Below, one piece after another: positions 53,130 to 61,477 of a stretch of 64,000 nt of DNA. Source of the DNA: Haloplanus natans DSM 17983 (GTDB lineage Archaea > Halobacteriota > Halobacteria > Halobacteriales > Haloferacaceae); contig NZ_KE386573.1 of NCBI RefSeq assembly GCF_000427685.1, positions 992,001 through 1,056,000 on the forward strand, in the 5' to 3' direction. The position numbers and the translations under genes were made by a program. How positions within the stretch are numbered: position 1 is the stretch's first letter; the number at the start of each line of letters is the position of its first letter. Below the pieces are notes generated by a model. It was not told where the DNA came from. It searched no databases and saw only the letters and a program-made list of their open reading frames with translations.

Positions 53130-54110
53130 CTACGTCCAGCGATCCAGCCCCGTCTGGACCAGCGACTCCTCGATTCGCTCGAACCCGCGAGCCACCTCGT
53201 CGGCGTCGACCTCCCACTGCTCGATCACGAACTCCCGGGCCGCGGCCACGTCCGGGTCGATGTCGGTGTCGACGGTGTAGTCGTCGGTCACCGGCGGGTC
53301 CCGGAAGAGGTCACGAACCCGGTCGGCGTTGGGCACCTGCCACCCTTCCGCCTCGATGGCGCCCCAGAGGTCGCCGTGGTCGGTGATCGCCCGCAGCGCC
53401 GTCTTCGGCCCCACGCCGTCGACGCCGGGGTTGAAGTCGGTGCCACAGAGGATCGCCACGTCGATCAGTCCCTCCAGACTGATCCCGTGGCGGTCGAGCG
53501 TCGCGTCGAGGTCCATCAGTTCCGGCGTCCCCTTGCTCGTCAGTTGACGGAGGGTATGCGGCGCGCCAAAGAGCAGGGTGTCGTAGTCCTCGCTCCCGGC
53601 GTAGTCGGCGTCGCCCCGGCGGGCCATGTACGCCGCCTGTGCCTCCCCTTCGGCGGGCGCGTCGACGACCGGCACGTCGAGGATAGCGAGGAGGTCACGC
53701 GTCGTCCCCAGGATGGTGTCGGTCAGGCGCTGGGTGCGGGCTTCGAGGCGCGCGGCTTCGATGGCGTCGCCGCGTTCCTCGGCCTCGGCTCGCCGTTTTT
53801 CGGCGCGTTCGCGCTTCGCGCGTCGCTCCGACACCTCCGCCTCTTTCAACTCGGTGACGCCGCCGTCGAAGACGAAGACGGGCATCAGGTCGTGTTCGAA
53901 GAACTTGGGGAGGCCCTGGACGACGCCGACGAGGTTCGCTACCTCCGCGCCCTCGCTCGTCGTGTACACCGCGTCGTTCGTCCACTTGACCGTCGTCGTC
54001 AGGTATCTGTACAGCCAGTTGTGCGCGTCGACGGCGACGACGCTGTCGGCCACCTCGTCCCACGTCACGTCGGAGAGCGCGGCGAGTTGCCGGAGGTCTG
54101 CGTTGCCCAT
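53130..54110 (-). CDS. fen: Flap endonuclease 1
   Basis: 326 residues. Structure-specific 5' nuclease removing RNA primers and flaps in replication and repair. N-terminal metal ligands in [13 protein letters not shown] and VFVFDGG; internal ligands in [20 protein letters not shown] and [11 protein letters not shown]; helix-hairpin-helix [14 protein letters not shown]; helical-cap region rich in Arg/Glu ([17 protein letters not shown]). The C-terminus [12 protein letters not shown] is a PIP box (Q-x-x-L-x-x-W) that would bind PCNA. Complements rfcL seen at 2863. Confidence 0.93.
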   Translation of the reverse strand: MGNADLRQLAALSDVTWDEVADSVVAVDAHNWLYRYLTTTVKWTNDAVYTTSEGAEVANLVGVVQGLPKFFEHDLMPVFVFDGGVTELKEAEVSERRAKRERAEKRRAEAEERGDAIEAARLEARTQRLTDTILGTTRDLLAILDVPVVDAPAEGEAQAAYMARRGDADYAGSEDYDTLLFGAPHTLRQLTSKGTPELMDLDATLDRHGISLEGLIDVAILCGTDFNPGVDGVGPKTALRAITDHGDLWGAIEAEGWQVPNADRVRDLFRDPPVTDDYTVDTDIDPDVAAAREFVIEQWEVDADEVARGFERIEESLVQTGLDRWT

Positions 54111-54137
54111 TGGCCGTCGATAGGGCGTGCCCGACTT

Positions 54138-54716
54138 TCAATCTCCGGATTCGACGCCCTCCGGTGTCTCGACGACCGACGGCGGCCCGGCCGCGTACTT
54201 CTCGTCGAGGCGGGCCACCGCGTCGGGAGCGAGGTCGCGTTCGCGGTAGCGGTCGAGTCCCGACCGGTAGGTGTCGGGGTCGATGGGTGCCGGGCGGTCG
54301 GCGGGTCGCTCACAGACGAGTTCGGCCAGTCCCGTCTCGCGGCCGGTGAAGGCGAAGCCGGCGCGGTGGGCGGCGACGTAGGCGGCGGGGTTGTTGACCG
54401 CGATGCGCACGCGGTCGTATCGGTCGGCAGCGCGGGCGGCGACGAAGGCGAGCAGGCGGGCGCCGAGGCCCTCGCCCTGCCGGTCGTCGCGGACGGTCAC
54501 GTAGCGGACGACGAGGCAGTCGCCGTCGGTGCGGTCGGGACTGAACGACGCGGCCGCGAGCACGTGGTCGTCGTACTCGCCGGTTCCGCGGCCGCCGTCC
54601 TCGACGACGGCTTTCCCCGTCGACCCGAGGACGAACTTGCCGGCGTAGGCGAAGCGGCGGTAGTCAACTCGGAGCGTCGGGCCGTCCGGCGGCCACCCGA
54701 GGAGGGCGAACTCCAT
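54138..54716 (-). CDS. GNAT family N-acetyltransferase
   Basis: 192 residues. Motif A, VRYVTVRDDRQGEGLGARLLAFV, holds the acetyl-CoA pyrophosphate loop (R-Q-x-G-E-G-L-G), followed by the second GNAT motif RIAVNNPAAYVAAHRAGFAFTG. N-terminal LRVDYRRFAYAGKFVLGSTG is less conserved. Substrate unknown. ATG 54716 is divergent from the methyltransferase, starts separated by 57 bases. Confidence 0.85.
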   Translation of the reverse strand: MEFALLGWPPDGPTLRVDYRRFAYAGKFVLGSTGKAVVEDGGRGTGEYDDHVLAAASFSPDRTDGDCLVVRYVTVRDDRQGEGLGARLLAFVAARAADRYDRVRIAVNNPAAYVAAHRAGFAFTGRETGLAELVCERPADRPAPIDPDTYRSGLDRYRERDLAPDAVARLDEKYAAGPPSVVETPEGVESGD

Positions 54717-54773
54717 GCGCGATCCACGCCGCCGACCGCAAAACCGTTGACGCTCGGCCACCCATCCACCGCC

Positions 54774-55376
54774 ATGCACGGTCCCGGCGACGTACACTTT
54801 TTCGACCGCGTCGCGCGCCTCTACGACCGATTCGCACCGCCGACCGACCCCGAACCGCTCTGGGGCGGACTGGCGCGAGCCGACCGCCCCGTCGAGCGGG
54901 TACTGGACCTTGCGGGGGGGACGGGACGGGCCGCGCGGGCGGTCGCAGCGCCGGTCGGTCGCGCCCGTCCCCCTGAGGCACTCGTCGTCGACGCCTCGCG
55001 GGCGATGCTCGACCACGCCGCCGGGCGCGGCACGCCGGCGATACGGGGCGACGCCGGTCGACTCCCGCTTCGGGACGGGAGCGTGGACGCCGTCGTCGTC
55101 CTCGACGCCCTCCACCACCTGCCCGAACGGAACGTGGCGCTCGCCGAGGCGGCGCGGGTCCTGCGGTCGGGCGGCGTCCTCGTGATCCGTGAGTTCGACC
55201 CGCGGACGCTCCGGGGCCGGGCGCTGGTCGCGGCCGAACGGGCCGTGGGCTTCCGGTCGACGTTTCGCGGGCCGGACGAGTGGGCCGCAGCCTGCGAGCG
55301 AGCGGGGCTGTCGGCGTCCGTCCTCGACCGCGGCTTCGTGATCACGGTCGTCGGGAAAAAGCGGGAGAGCCATTAG
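54774..55376 (+). CDS. Class I SAM-dependent methyltransferase
   Basis: 200 residues. Motif I VLDLAGGTGRAARAV binds S-adenosylmethionine; LVVDASRAMLDHA (acidic end of strand 2), GDAGRLPLRDGSVDAVVVLD and LAEAARVLRSGGVLVIREFD are motifs II-IV. The overall layout is of the UbiE/Methyltransf_11 group, but the substrate is not inferable. ATG 54774. Confidence 0.88.
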   Translation: MHGPGDVHFFDRVARLYDRFAPPTDPEPLWGGLARADRPVERVLDLAGGTGRAARAVAAPVGRARPPEALVVDASRAMLDHAAGRGTPAIRGDAGRLPLRDGSVDAVVVLDALHHLPERNVALAEAARVLRSGGVLVIREFDPRTLRGRALVAAERAVGFRSTFRGPDEWAAACERAGLSASVLDRGFVITVVGKKRESH

Positions 55377-55397
55377 GCCCCGGGGGCAAGCGCGGCT

Positions 55398-55817
55398 ATG
55401 GCCAACGCAGTCGCGAACTTCTTCGACCGTCGCCTCGACGGACGAGCGACGCCGCTTGCGGTCGGTGATCTGCTCGTCGTCGCCGTCCTGTTTAGCTGGG
55501 GGACGGTCCACCACAACGGCCTCGGCTTCGTCGTGTCGAACCCCGGATATCTCGCCGGCACTATCGCCCCGTTCGTGATCGGATGGGTGATCGCCGCCCC
55601 ACTGCTCGGCGCGTACTCCCCCGGGGCCGCGGAGTCGGCGAAAGCCGCCGTCCCGCTCGCACTCCGGTCGTGGCTCCTCGCCGACGCCATCGCGCTCGGG
55701 ATTCGGGCGACGCCGTTCGTCGACGGCGGCGTCCAGGTGACGTTCGTCGCCGTCTCGCTCGTGGTCGGCGCCGTCGGTCTCGCCCTGTGGCGAACGCTCT
55801 TTTTCAAGCTTCGGTAG
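55398..55817 (+). CDS. DUF3054 membrane protein
   Basis: 139 residues, four helices. GDLLVVAVLFSWGTVHHNGL, GTIAPFVIGWVIAAPLLGAY and LRSWLLADAIALGIRATPFV match the DUF3054 family found in archaea and actinobacteria. Starts 21 bases after the methyltransferase stop, so probably the same transcript. Its end overlaps the convergent MFS gene by 14 bases (55804-55817). Confidence 0.85.
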   Translation: MANAVANFFDRRLDGRATPLAVGDLLVVAVLFSWGTVHHNGLGFVVSNPGYLAGTIAPFVIGWVIAAPLLGAYSPGAAESAKAAVPLALRSWLLADAIALGIRATPFVDGGVQVTFVAVSLVVGAVGLALWRTLFFKLR

Positions 55818-57111
55818 CGTCGCCGGCCCGGCGCTCCCGATGGATCAGGACGACCGCGAACGCCGACGCGACGAGGGCGATGCCCGCGAGCGTCGCAAAA
55901 AGGGTACCGGCGTCGGCGTAGGTGAGGATGGCGCCCGCGAGCGCCCCGCCGAGCGCACCGACGCCGAAGCCGCCGAGGTAGGTGTAGCCGTAGGAGAGTC
56001 CCCGGGTCTCGGCGGGCGTGTGGTCGGCGACGGCCGCCTGATAGAGCGGCTGGGGGGTAAAGAGCGTCACGCCGAACAGTGCGCCGAAGACGAGCAGCGG
56101 GCCGATGCCGAGGGCGGCGACGGGGAGAAAAGCGAGCGCGAGAACGGCGAGGGTAGCGAAGGTGGCGGCGATGCCGTACTCCGGCGGCAGGCGATCGGTG
56201 AGTTTACCGCCGACGTACTGGCCGGCGACGCCGACGAGCAACAGACCGGCGTAGAAGTAGCGCTCGGGGTTGAGCGTCCCGCCGCCGTCGAGACCCGGCG
56301 CAATGGCAGAGAGCGCGATGGGCTCGAAGCCGGGGAGGCCCTCCAGCAGGTTCGGGAGGAACGTCAAGACGCCGCGGTAAAAGAGGCCGTTGGCCATGAC
56401 GATGACGAAGACGACGGCGAAGGCGCCGACGAAGAGGTGTCGGGACGCCGCGGCGAACTCGCCGAACGAGTCGACGCCGGTCCCCGCTTCGGAGCCGCCG
56501 CCGTCCGCGGCGACGTTCTCCACGCCCGCCGTCTCGTCGAACTCCGCGCGCAGGGCGTACAGGCCGGCGACGCCGGCCGGGACCGCGAGCACCAGTGCGA
56601 CCGTCGTCCAATCGAGTACGAGGAGCAACGTCGCGGTGACGAGCTGACCGAGGCCGATACCGAGGTTGCCGGCGATGCCGTGGTACGCGAAGCCGGTGCC
56701 CCGCTCCGTGACGCCCTTGCTGATGAGCGTCAGCCCCGCGGGGTGGTAGACGCTAGCCGCCGCGCCCCACGCGAGCAACGCGACTGCCACCGCGAGGAGG
56801 TTCTGTGCGACACCGAGCAGGAGGAAGGCACCGCCCATCCCGAACAGACAGGCGGCGATGAGCCGACGGGAGCCGACGCGGTCGACGACGATGCCGCCGG
56901 GCAACGCGCCGATTCCGAACAGTGCGTAGCCCGCGGTGACGATCACGCCGAGTGTCGCTTGCGTGACGGCCACCTCCATGCCCGCGAGTTGGAGGGTGTC
57001 GAACTCGGCCAGCCAGATGGACACGAAAATCGGGATGGATAGCTCGTATGTGTGAACCATCCCGTGGGCGAGCGTGACGAGCCCGACGATCGATCGATCG
57101 TTGCCGTTCAT
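55804..57111 (-). CDS. Major facilitator superfamily transporter
   Basis: 435 residues, 12 helices. GIVVDRVGSRRLIAACLFG after helix 2 is the classic MFS loop 2-3 motif (G-x-x-x-D-R-x-G-x-R), and QYVGGKLTDRLPPEYGIAA repeats it in the second half. The central loop EFDETAGVENVAADGGGSEA is acidic. Substrate unknown; similar haloarchaeal proteins are annotated as generic MFS. ATG 57111 (MNGNDRSIV), the upstream open frame being unlike a transporter. Confidence 0.88.
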   Translation of the reverse strand: MNGNDRSIVGLVTLAHGMVHTYELSIPIFVSIWLAEFDTLQLAGMEVAVTQATLGVIVTAGYALFGIGALPGGIVVDRVGSRRLIAACLFGMGGAFLLLGVAQNLLAVAVALLAWGAAASVYHPAGLTLISKGVTERGTGFAYHGIAGNLGIGLGQLVTATLLLVLDWTTVALVLAVPAGVAGLYALRAEFDETAGVENVAADGGGSEAGTGVDSFGEFAAASRHLFVGAFAVVFVIVMANGLFYRGVLTFLPNLLEGLPGFEPIALSAIAPGLDGGGTLNPERYFYAGLLLVGVAGQYVGGKLTDRLPPEYGIAATFATLAVLALAFLPVAALGIGPLLVFGALFGVTLFTPQPLYQAAVADHTPAETRGLSYGYTYLGGFGVGALGGALAGAILTYADAGTLFATLAGIALVASAFAVVLIHRERRAGDATEA

Positions 57112-57308
57112 ACTCCGATCCACGACGCCAGCAAATTTAATTCCTTTCACTAGGAGTCGAAATATAATCATCTTACGTGGCGGTCGCTGACTCCACTCGG
57201 CGCTCAAAAACTTATGAAATGGTTTTCGAGATGCATCCAAGGAGATTTGTGACGCCTACGGGAAAGAATTATATGACCGTCGCGAAAACTATCTTGCGAG
57301 TGATACGC

Positions 57309-57551
57309 ATGACCGACTACTACGACTACGTGCTCGGTTTCGTTCCCCTCGCCCTCGTCGGACTCACCGGCGTTCTGGGCGCGGCTGGCGTCGATTTTCC
57401 CCTCGCCGTCCTCGTGGGGGCAGTGACGGCCAGTCTCGCCGTCGGGCACGCCCTGTTCGTCAACGGCCCGGTTCAGGAACGGATCGCCGTCGAGGAGGCT
57501 CCTATCCACTCGTCGACGGCGACCGATCGCCCGTCGATCAACGCCGACTGA
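57309..57551 (+). CDS. Small two-helix membrane protein
   Basis: 80 residues: MTDYYDYVLGFVPLALVGLT begins the first helix, and FPLAVLVGAVTASLAVGHAL the second, followed by an acidic/Ser tail. The MTDYYDYVLG start is, from memory, common in haloarchaeal micro-proteins. ATG 57309 chosen; a longer open frame from 57177 has a basic, unlikely extension. The AT-rich 200 bases upstream hold the promoter. Confidence 0.65.
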   Translation: MTDYYDYVLGFVPLALVGLTGVLGAAGVDFPLAVLVGAVTASLAVGHALFVNGPVQERIAVEEAPIHSSTATDRPSINAD

Positions 57552-57621
57552 TTCGGCGACCTTCGACTCGGAAGAAACGTCTGACAAAGGTATAATATCC
57601 TTCAGGCAATCGTGTTAGGGC

Positions 57622-58074
57622 ATGGTAAAGAGCACCGTCCGGTTTCCCGAATCCGTCGTCGGTGAAATCGAGTCGCTGGTCGAGGACGGCCGCTTCGAGA
57701 GCAAGTCCGAGTTCTATCGCTTCTCGACGGACTACGTCCTGAATCAGGTGCTCGACGACTACGAACCGGAGACGATCGACTACCGCGACATCAAAGCCGA
57801 GGTGATGCCGGAGCGCGAACGGACGCTCGGAACGGCCGACGACGACGATGGCCCGCCGTTTCTGGAGTCGGTGTCGTTCGTCCGGAAACTCGCGCTTCGC
57901 GGGAAGTTCAACGACGCGGAGGATTTTATCGACCACCAGTACGCCGCCGGCGACCGACACGCCATCCTCCTCGAGGAGATTCTGCGCCTGTATCGCTCCG
58001 ACCGCCGGCGCCGGACCGCCCCCGTCGAGCGAGAACGGAAGCGCGAGCGACCGGAACTCGACGACCGGCCCTGA
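57622..58074 (+). CDS. Ribbon-helix-helix DNA-binding protein
   Basis: 150 residues. The first 50 residues are an RHH/CopG fold: VKSTVRFPESVVGEIESLVE followed by DGRFESKSEFYRFSTDYVL, with the strand KSTVRF that would enter the DNA major groove. The remainder (SFVRKLALRGKFNDAEDFID; HAILLEEILRLYRSDRRRR) is helical with a basic, then acidic tail. A dimeric transcription factor; targets unknown. AT-rich AAAGGTATAATATCC (57586-57600) is a TATA box at leaderless distance from ATG 57622. Confidence 0.85.
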   Translation: MVKSTVRFPESVVGEIESLVEDGRFESKSEFYRFSTDYVLNQVLDDYEPETIDYRDIKAEVMPERERTLGTADDDDGPPFLESVSFVRKLALRGKFNDAEDFIDHQYAAGDRHAILLEEILRLYRSDRRRRTAPVERERKRERPELDDRP

Positions 58075-58150
58075 GACGGGTCGCGGTGCCGACGAGCGAT
58101 CCCCCCAACGACGGGACATAGTATAACTACCAGCCGCTCCGAGTGACCCT

Positions 58151-59152
58151 ATGACCGATACCCTGTTTCTGACCAGCGACGACGTTGCCGGGTTGGCGAC
58201 GCCCGCGGAGTACGTCGACGCCGTGCGCGAGGGCTACCGACAGCACGGCGAGGGCGCCCCCGCGGAACCCCGGACCGCACTCTACAACGAGGACCCGCCG
58301 GGGCTGTTTACCTCCTACGCCGCCGTCCTCCCCGACACCGGCGTCATGGGCGGGTATATGTACGCCGCGGGCTTCGGTGAGCGCGACGCGTGGTTCGTCA
58401 CGCCGCTGTTCGACGCCGAGTCGGGCGAACCCCTCGCCCTCGTCGACGGCGCGAGCATGAACCCGTTCAAGACGGGGGCGGCGGGCGCCGTCGGGGCCGA
58501 CGCTCTCGCCCGCCCCGACGCCTCGGCCGTCGCCGTCTTCGGGGCCGGCGCACAGGCCCGCGGCCAACTCCGCGCCGTCGCCACCGTCCGCGACGTGGAG
58601 ACCGTGTGGGTGTACTCGCCGACCAAATCGAGCCGTGAGGCCTTCGCCGGCGAGATGGACCGTCGCCTCGACGCCAGCGTCGCCGCCGTCTCCTCCAGCG
58701 CCGCCGCCGTCGAGGGAGCGGACGTGGTGATCACCGCCACCGACTCGTCGTCGCCCGTCTTCGACGGCGACCTGCTCGAACCCGGGACACACGTCACCGC
58801 GATGGGGCAGTACCACCCCGAGAAGCGGGAACTCGACGACACGGCGGTCGCCCGGTCGACGTACGTGATCGACCTCCGCGGCCGACTGGAGGAAGACGCC
58901 GGCGCCTACATACACGCCGTCGAATCCGGCGCGGTCGATTCGGATCACTGTCACGCCGAACTCGGGGAGGTGGTCGCGGGCGCGGTCGACGGCCGAACCG
59001 GTCCCGACGAGATAACCGTCTTCGACAGCGGCGGAACGGGCATCGAGACGACGGCCGGTGCCGCTCTGGTCTACGAGAAGGCCCGCGAGGCGGGGCTGGG
59101 ACAGCCCATCGACTTCGCGCCCGCGAGCGACGCGCTGACCGGGCGGGAGTAG
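58151..59152 (+). CDS. Ornithine cyclodeaminase / mu-crystallin family protein
   Basis: 333 residues. Rossmann motif VAVFGAGAQARGQLRAVATV, LYNEDPPGLFTSYAAVLPDT, NPFKTGAAGAVGADALA and VVITATDSSSPVFDGDLL are family features. Related enzymes are ornithine cyclodeaminase, archaeal alanine dehydrogenase and other imine reductases; the archaeal context makes alanine dehydrogenase-like activity possible, but residues that separate them cannot be judged here. ATG 58151, 76 bases after the RHH gene. Confidence 0.88.
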   Translation: MTDTLFLTSDDVAGLATPAEYVDAVREGYRQHGEGAPAEPRTALYNEDPPGLFTSYAAVLPDTGVMGGYMYAAGFGERDAWFVTPLFDAESGEPLALVDGASMNPFKTGAAGAVGADALARPDASAVAVFGAGAQARGQLRAVATVRDVETVWVYSPTKSSREAFAGEMDRRLDASVAAVSSSAAAVEGADVVITATDSSSPVFDGDLLEPGTHVTAMGQYHPEKRELDDTAVARSTYVIDLRGRLEEDAGAYIHAVESGAVDSDHCHAELGEVVAGAVDGRTGPDEITVFDSGGTGIETTAGAALVYEKAREAGLGQPIDFAPASDALTGRE

Positions 59153-59156
59153 CCGG

Positions 59157-59333
59157 TCACGCGCCCGCGCGAGAGAGGATGCCCCCACCGACGAGACAGC
59201 ACAGCGCCGCCCCGGCGTACGGCACTGTCTCGGCGGGCGAGAGTGCGCCGCCGACCATCCCGGCTGCGCTCCCGAGAAAGAGGAGACAGGCGAGGGCGAG
59301 AAACGCCTGGCCGACGAGCCGGCTGCGTCGCAT
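59157..59333 (-). CDS. 58-residue two-helix membrane protein
   Basis: ATG at 59333, TGA at 59157. MRRSRLVGQAFLALACLLFL then GSAAGMVGGALSPAETVPYA and GAALCCLVGGGILSRAGA: two hydrophobic helices separated by a short polar turn, with a positively charged N-terminus. The stop is four bases beyond the convergent enzyme gene, and the start 70 bases from the pelA stop on the same strand. It is too short for default gene finders but has the typical form of a small membrane protein. Function unknown. Confidence 0.55.
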   Translation of the reverse strand: MRRSRLVGQAFLALACLLFLGSAAGMVGGALSPAETVPYAGAALCCLVGGGILSRAGA

Positions 59334-59403
59334 CAGACGGCCCCCCGTCCGTCCGCTCCGGCCGGCGCCGTCCTCGGGTCCGACGACGAGATGACCAGTC
59401 GCC

Positions 59404-60471
59404 TCATTCGAGCCGATACCGCAACAGGGCGGCGATACCGCCGAGGTTCTTCAGGCGCTGCCCGGGTTCGAACTCGCCGGAGAAGACGACCACGTCGCCG
59501 CCCTGTCGCTCGACGGAGGTGATTATCTCGTCGGCGTCGACACCCCACTCGCCTTCGCCCTGGCGCTCCTCGCGGAGTCGGTCGTCGAGGACGAGCAGGG
59601 TTTCGACGGCGCCGAACTCCGCCGCCTCCGCGACGGCCTCGGGGCCGTAGGTCGCCTTCGCGCCCGTCGCCATCTCCTCGGTCAGGTCGTCGATGAGTTC
59701 CGCCTCGCGTGCGATGCGTGTCTCGGTCTGTACGTCCTCGAGGGCGCCCCGTTTCAGCACCTCGTGGACGCCCCGGTCGCCGACGCCCGCGGTGTCGACC
59801 GTCGTCGTCTTCGACGCGATGTCGGGGAACTCGTCTTCGATGTAGTCCAGTGCGTCCCCCTTCGTGAACCCCGGTCCCGCCAGAATCACCGCGTCGGCGT
59901 CGAGGTGGGAAAGCGCCTCGCCCAGTTCCGCGAAGAGCTCCGACCGCGGGCGGGCGTACTCGCCCTTGCCCGTCGGGCGGGTGAAGGAGGCGTACTCCTC
60001 GGTACCGTACTGGGCAACGGTGTGGATGTGTGCTTCACCCTCTTCGACCGTCGCGATGGCGACGTCCGGATTTTCGGCCGCCGCTTCGGCCTCCTCGATG
60101 CGCTCCATCTGGTCCGGTTTGAAGAACTTCTCGATGGTGATCTCGTCGTGTTCCTCGACGTTGAGGGTGTGGTGGTGCCCCAGTTGGTCCTCGCGGGAAC
60201 AGCCGACGATGACGCCGCCGATCCGGAGGCGGTTGGCGAAGCGGGCGAATTCGACGGTTTCGACTTCGACGGTGACGTGGATGTGTTCGCGCTCGCCGCC
60301 GGTGTCGCGCATCTGATCGTCGTCGCGCTGGATGCGGCGGCTGGTGTCGCCATCCACGTCGTCGCCGGGTTCGAGGACGTACGATAGGTGCCAGAGGTCG
60401 TCGACGTTCTCGGGGACGACCGTCAGCCGGGTGCGTCCCTCCTCGCCGCGACCACGGCTCTGGATTCGCAT
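59404..60471 (-). CDS. pelA: mRNA surveillance protein pelota
   Basis: 355 residues. Archaeal pelota (eRF1 paralogue) that, with an aEF1A/ABCE1 partner, dissociates ribosomes stalled on mRNA. Three domains: N-terminal SmD-like ([20 protein letters not shown]), central eRF1 domain 2-like ([20 protein letters not shown]) and C-terminal domain 3 ([41 protein letters not shown]). The GGQ motif of true release factors is absent, as expected. Located 1 kb from rqcH, another ribosome-rescue factor. Confidence 0.95.
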   Translation of the reverse strand: MRIQSRGRGEEGRTRLTVVPENVDDLWHLSYVLEPGDDVDGDTSRRIQRDDDQMRDTGGEREHIHVTVEVETVEFARFANRLRIGGVIVGCSREDQLGHHHTLNVEEHDEITIEKFFKPDQMERIEEAEAAAENPDVAIATVEEGEAHIHTVAQYGTEEYASFTRPTGKGEYARPRSELFAELGEALSHLDADAVILAGPGFTKGDALDYIEDEFPDIASKTTTVDTAGVGDRGVHEVLKRGALEDVQTETRIAREAELIDDLTEEMATGAKATYGPEAVAEAAEFGAVETLLVLDDRLREERQGEGEWGVDADEIITSVERQGGDVVVFSGEFEPGQRLKNLGGIAALLRYRLE

Positions 60472-60604
60472 ACTGGAGGGTCGCGGTCCGGGGACTCATG
60501 CCTTGTCATTCGACGTGCCACAAAATCGTCGGGGTTCGTCCGGGCCGCTGTACGTCAGTACCGGCCACCCGACGACGGCGGGTGACCAGTCACACCGATC
60601 CGTA

Positions 60605-61309
60605 TTAGACCACCGGCCGCTCCGCACCCATCTCGCCCTCGTCGTCGTGGAGTTCGAGTCCCCGGAGGTCGCCCCACGCGTGCCCCACGATGTAGTACGC
60701 CGCGGTGATGGCGTAGAAGCTCACGAACGCCCCCACGACCGTCCCGAGCAGCGGAACGACGTTGAGGACGGCGGTGACCATCCCGGCGACGAGGATGACC
60801 GCAAAGCCCATCACCCACGCAGTCGCGTACGTCCCCGAGGTGAGGACGGGGCGGAGGTCGTCGACCGCGAAGCCCGCCCGGAACGAGTCCTGCTCGGCGT
60901 AGTTGGCCACGGCCGCGGGCACGATATACGCCGCCAGCAGGCCAAACGCGAGTGCGAGGAGACCACCGACGACCGTCACGGCGCCGACGACGAGTCCGGA
61001 TCGAGGGCCCGGCCCCGCGACTGCGGCCGCGAGGCCAGCCGTCACGGCGACCAGAAGTACGGGCACGAGGCCGTACACGACGGCGATGGCGAACGCACGG
61101 ATTCCGTCGCCGGCCAGGTCGCCCCAGTCGTCGAAACGCGGCGCGTCGTCGTCGCCGTGCATCGTTCCGCGCAGGACGCGGACCAGATAGCCCGCGACCA
61201 GTACCGTCGGCACCACGAGGAAGCCGAGGAGCGTCAGGAGTCCGCCGATTACGACCGTCTTGACCCACCCGTCGCTCTCGCGAAGGTAGGTGAGGGAGTC
61301 GGTGATCAT
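60605..61309 (-). CDS. DUF4013 membrane protein
   Basis: 234 residues, four to six helices. ITDSLTYLRESDGWVKTVVI, GGLLTLLGFLVVPTVLVAGY and LVRVLRGTMHGDDDAPRFDDW parallel the DUF4013 protein encoded at 39922 (same order of motifs: SDxWxKTVxIGG, GYxVRxLR, FDDWGxL). ATG 61309; MAHTT upstream is optional. Lies between pelA and rqcH on the same strand, though no functional link is known. Confidence 0.85.
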   Translation of the reverse strand: MITDSLTYLRESDGWVKTVVIGGLLTLLGFLVVPTVLVAGYLVRVLRGTMHGDDDAPRFDDWGDLAGDGIRAFAIAVVYGLVPVLLVAVTAGLAAAVAGPGPRSGLVVGAVTVVGGLLALAFGLLAAYIVPAAVANYAEQDSFRAGFAVDDLRPVLTSGTYATAWVMGFAVILVAGMVTAVLNVVPLLGTVVGAFVSFYAITAAYYIVGHAWGDLRGLELHDDEGEMGAERPVV

Positions 61310-61477
61310 GGTAGTGTGAGCCAACGGGCTGGTCCAAGTTGCTCGGACCTAGGACGACGGCTACGCTATTAAAGATATGCTGGCTGACACTCTCTCGTAC
61401 GGGTCGTCGGCCGTCGGCGCCGGTGGGTTGCCGTACCGTCTAAGCGACCCGCCGGGACACGGTTACGACAGTCCCTA

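Noticed and set aside
52584..54773. Long plus-strand frame reaching into the methyltransferase gene
   Set aside because: Antisense to AI-2E, fen and GNAT genes; only the part from ATG 54774 shows methyltransferase motifs.
60560..60600. Possible sixth, degenerate copy of the palindromic MITE (ACGTCAGTACCGG ... GTGACCAGTCAC)
   Set aside because: Only about 11 bases match and no TAGTG ends or target duplication are seen; may be an ancient relic or chance.
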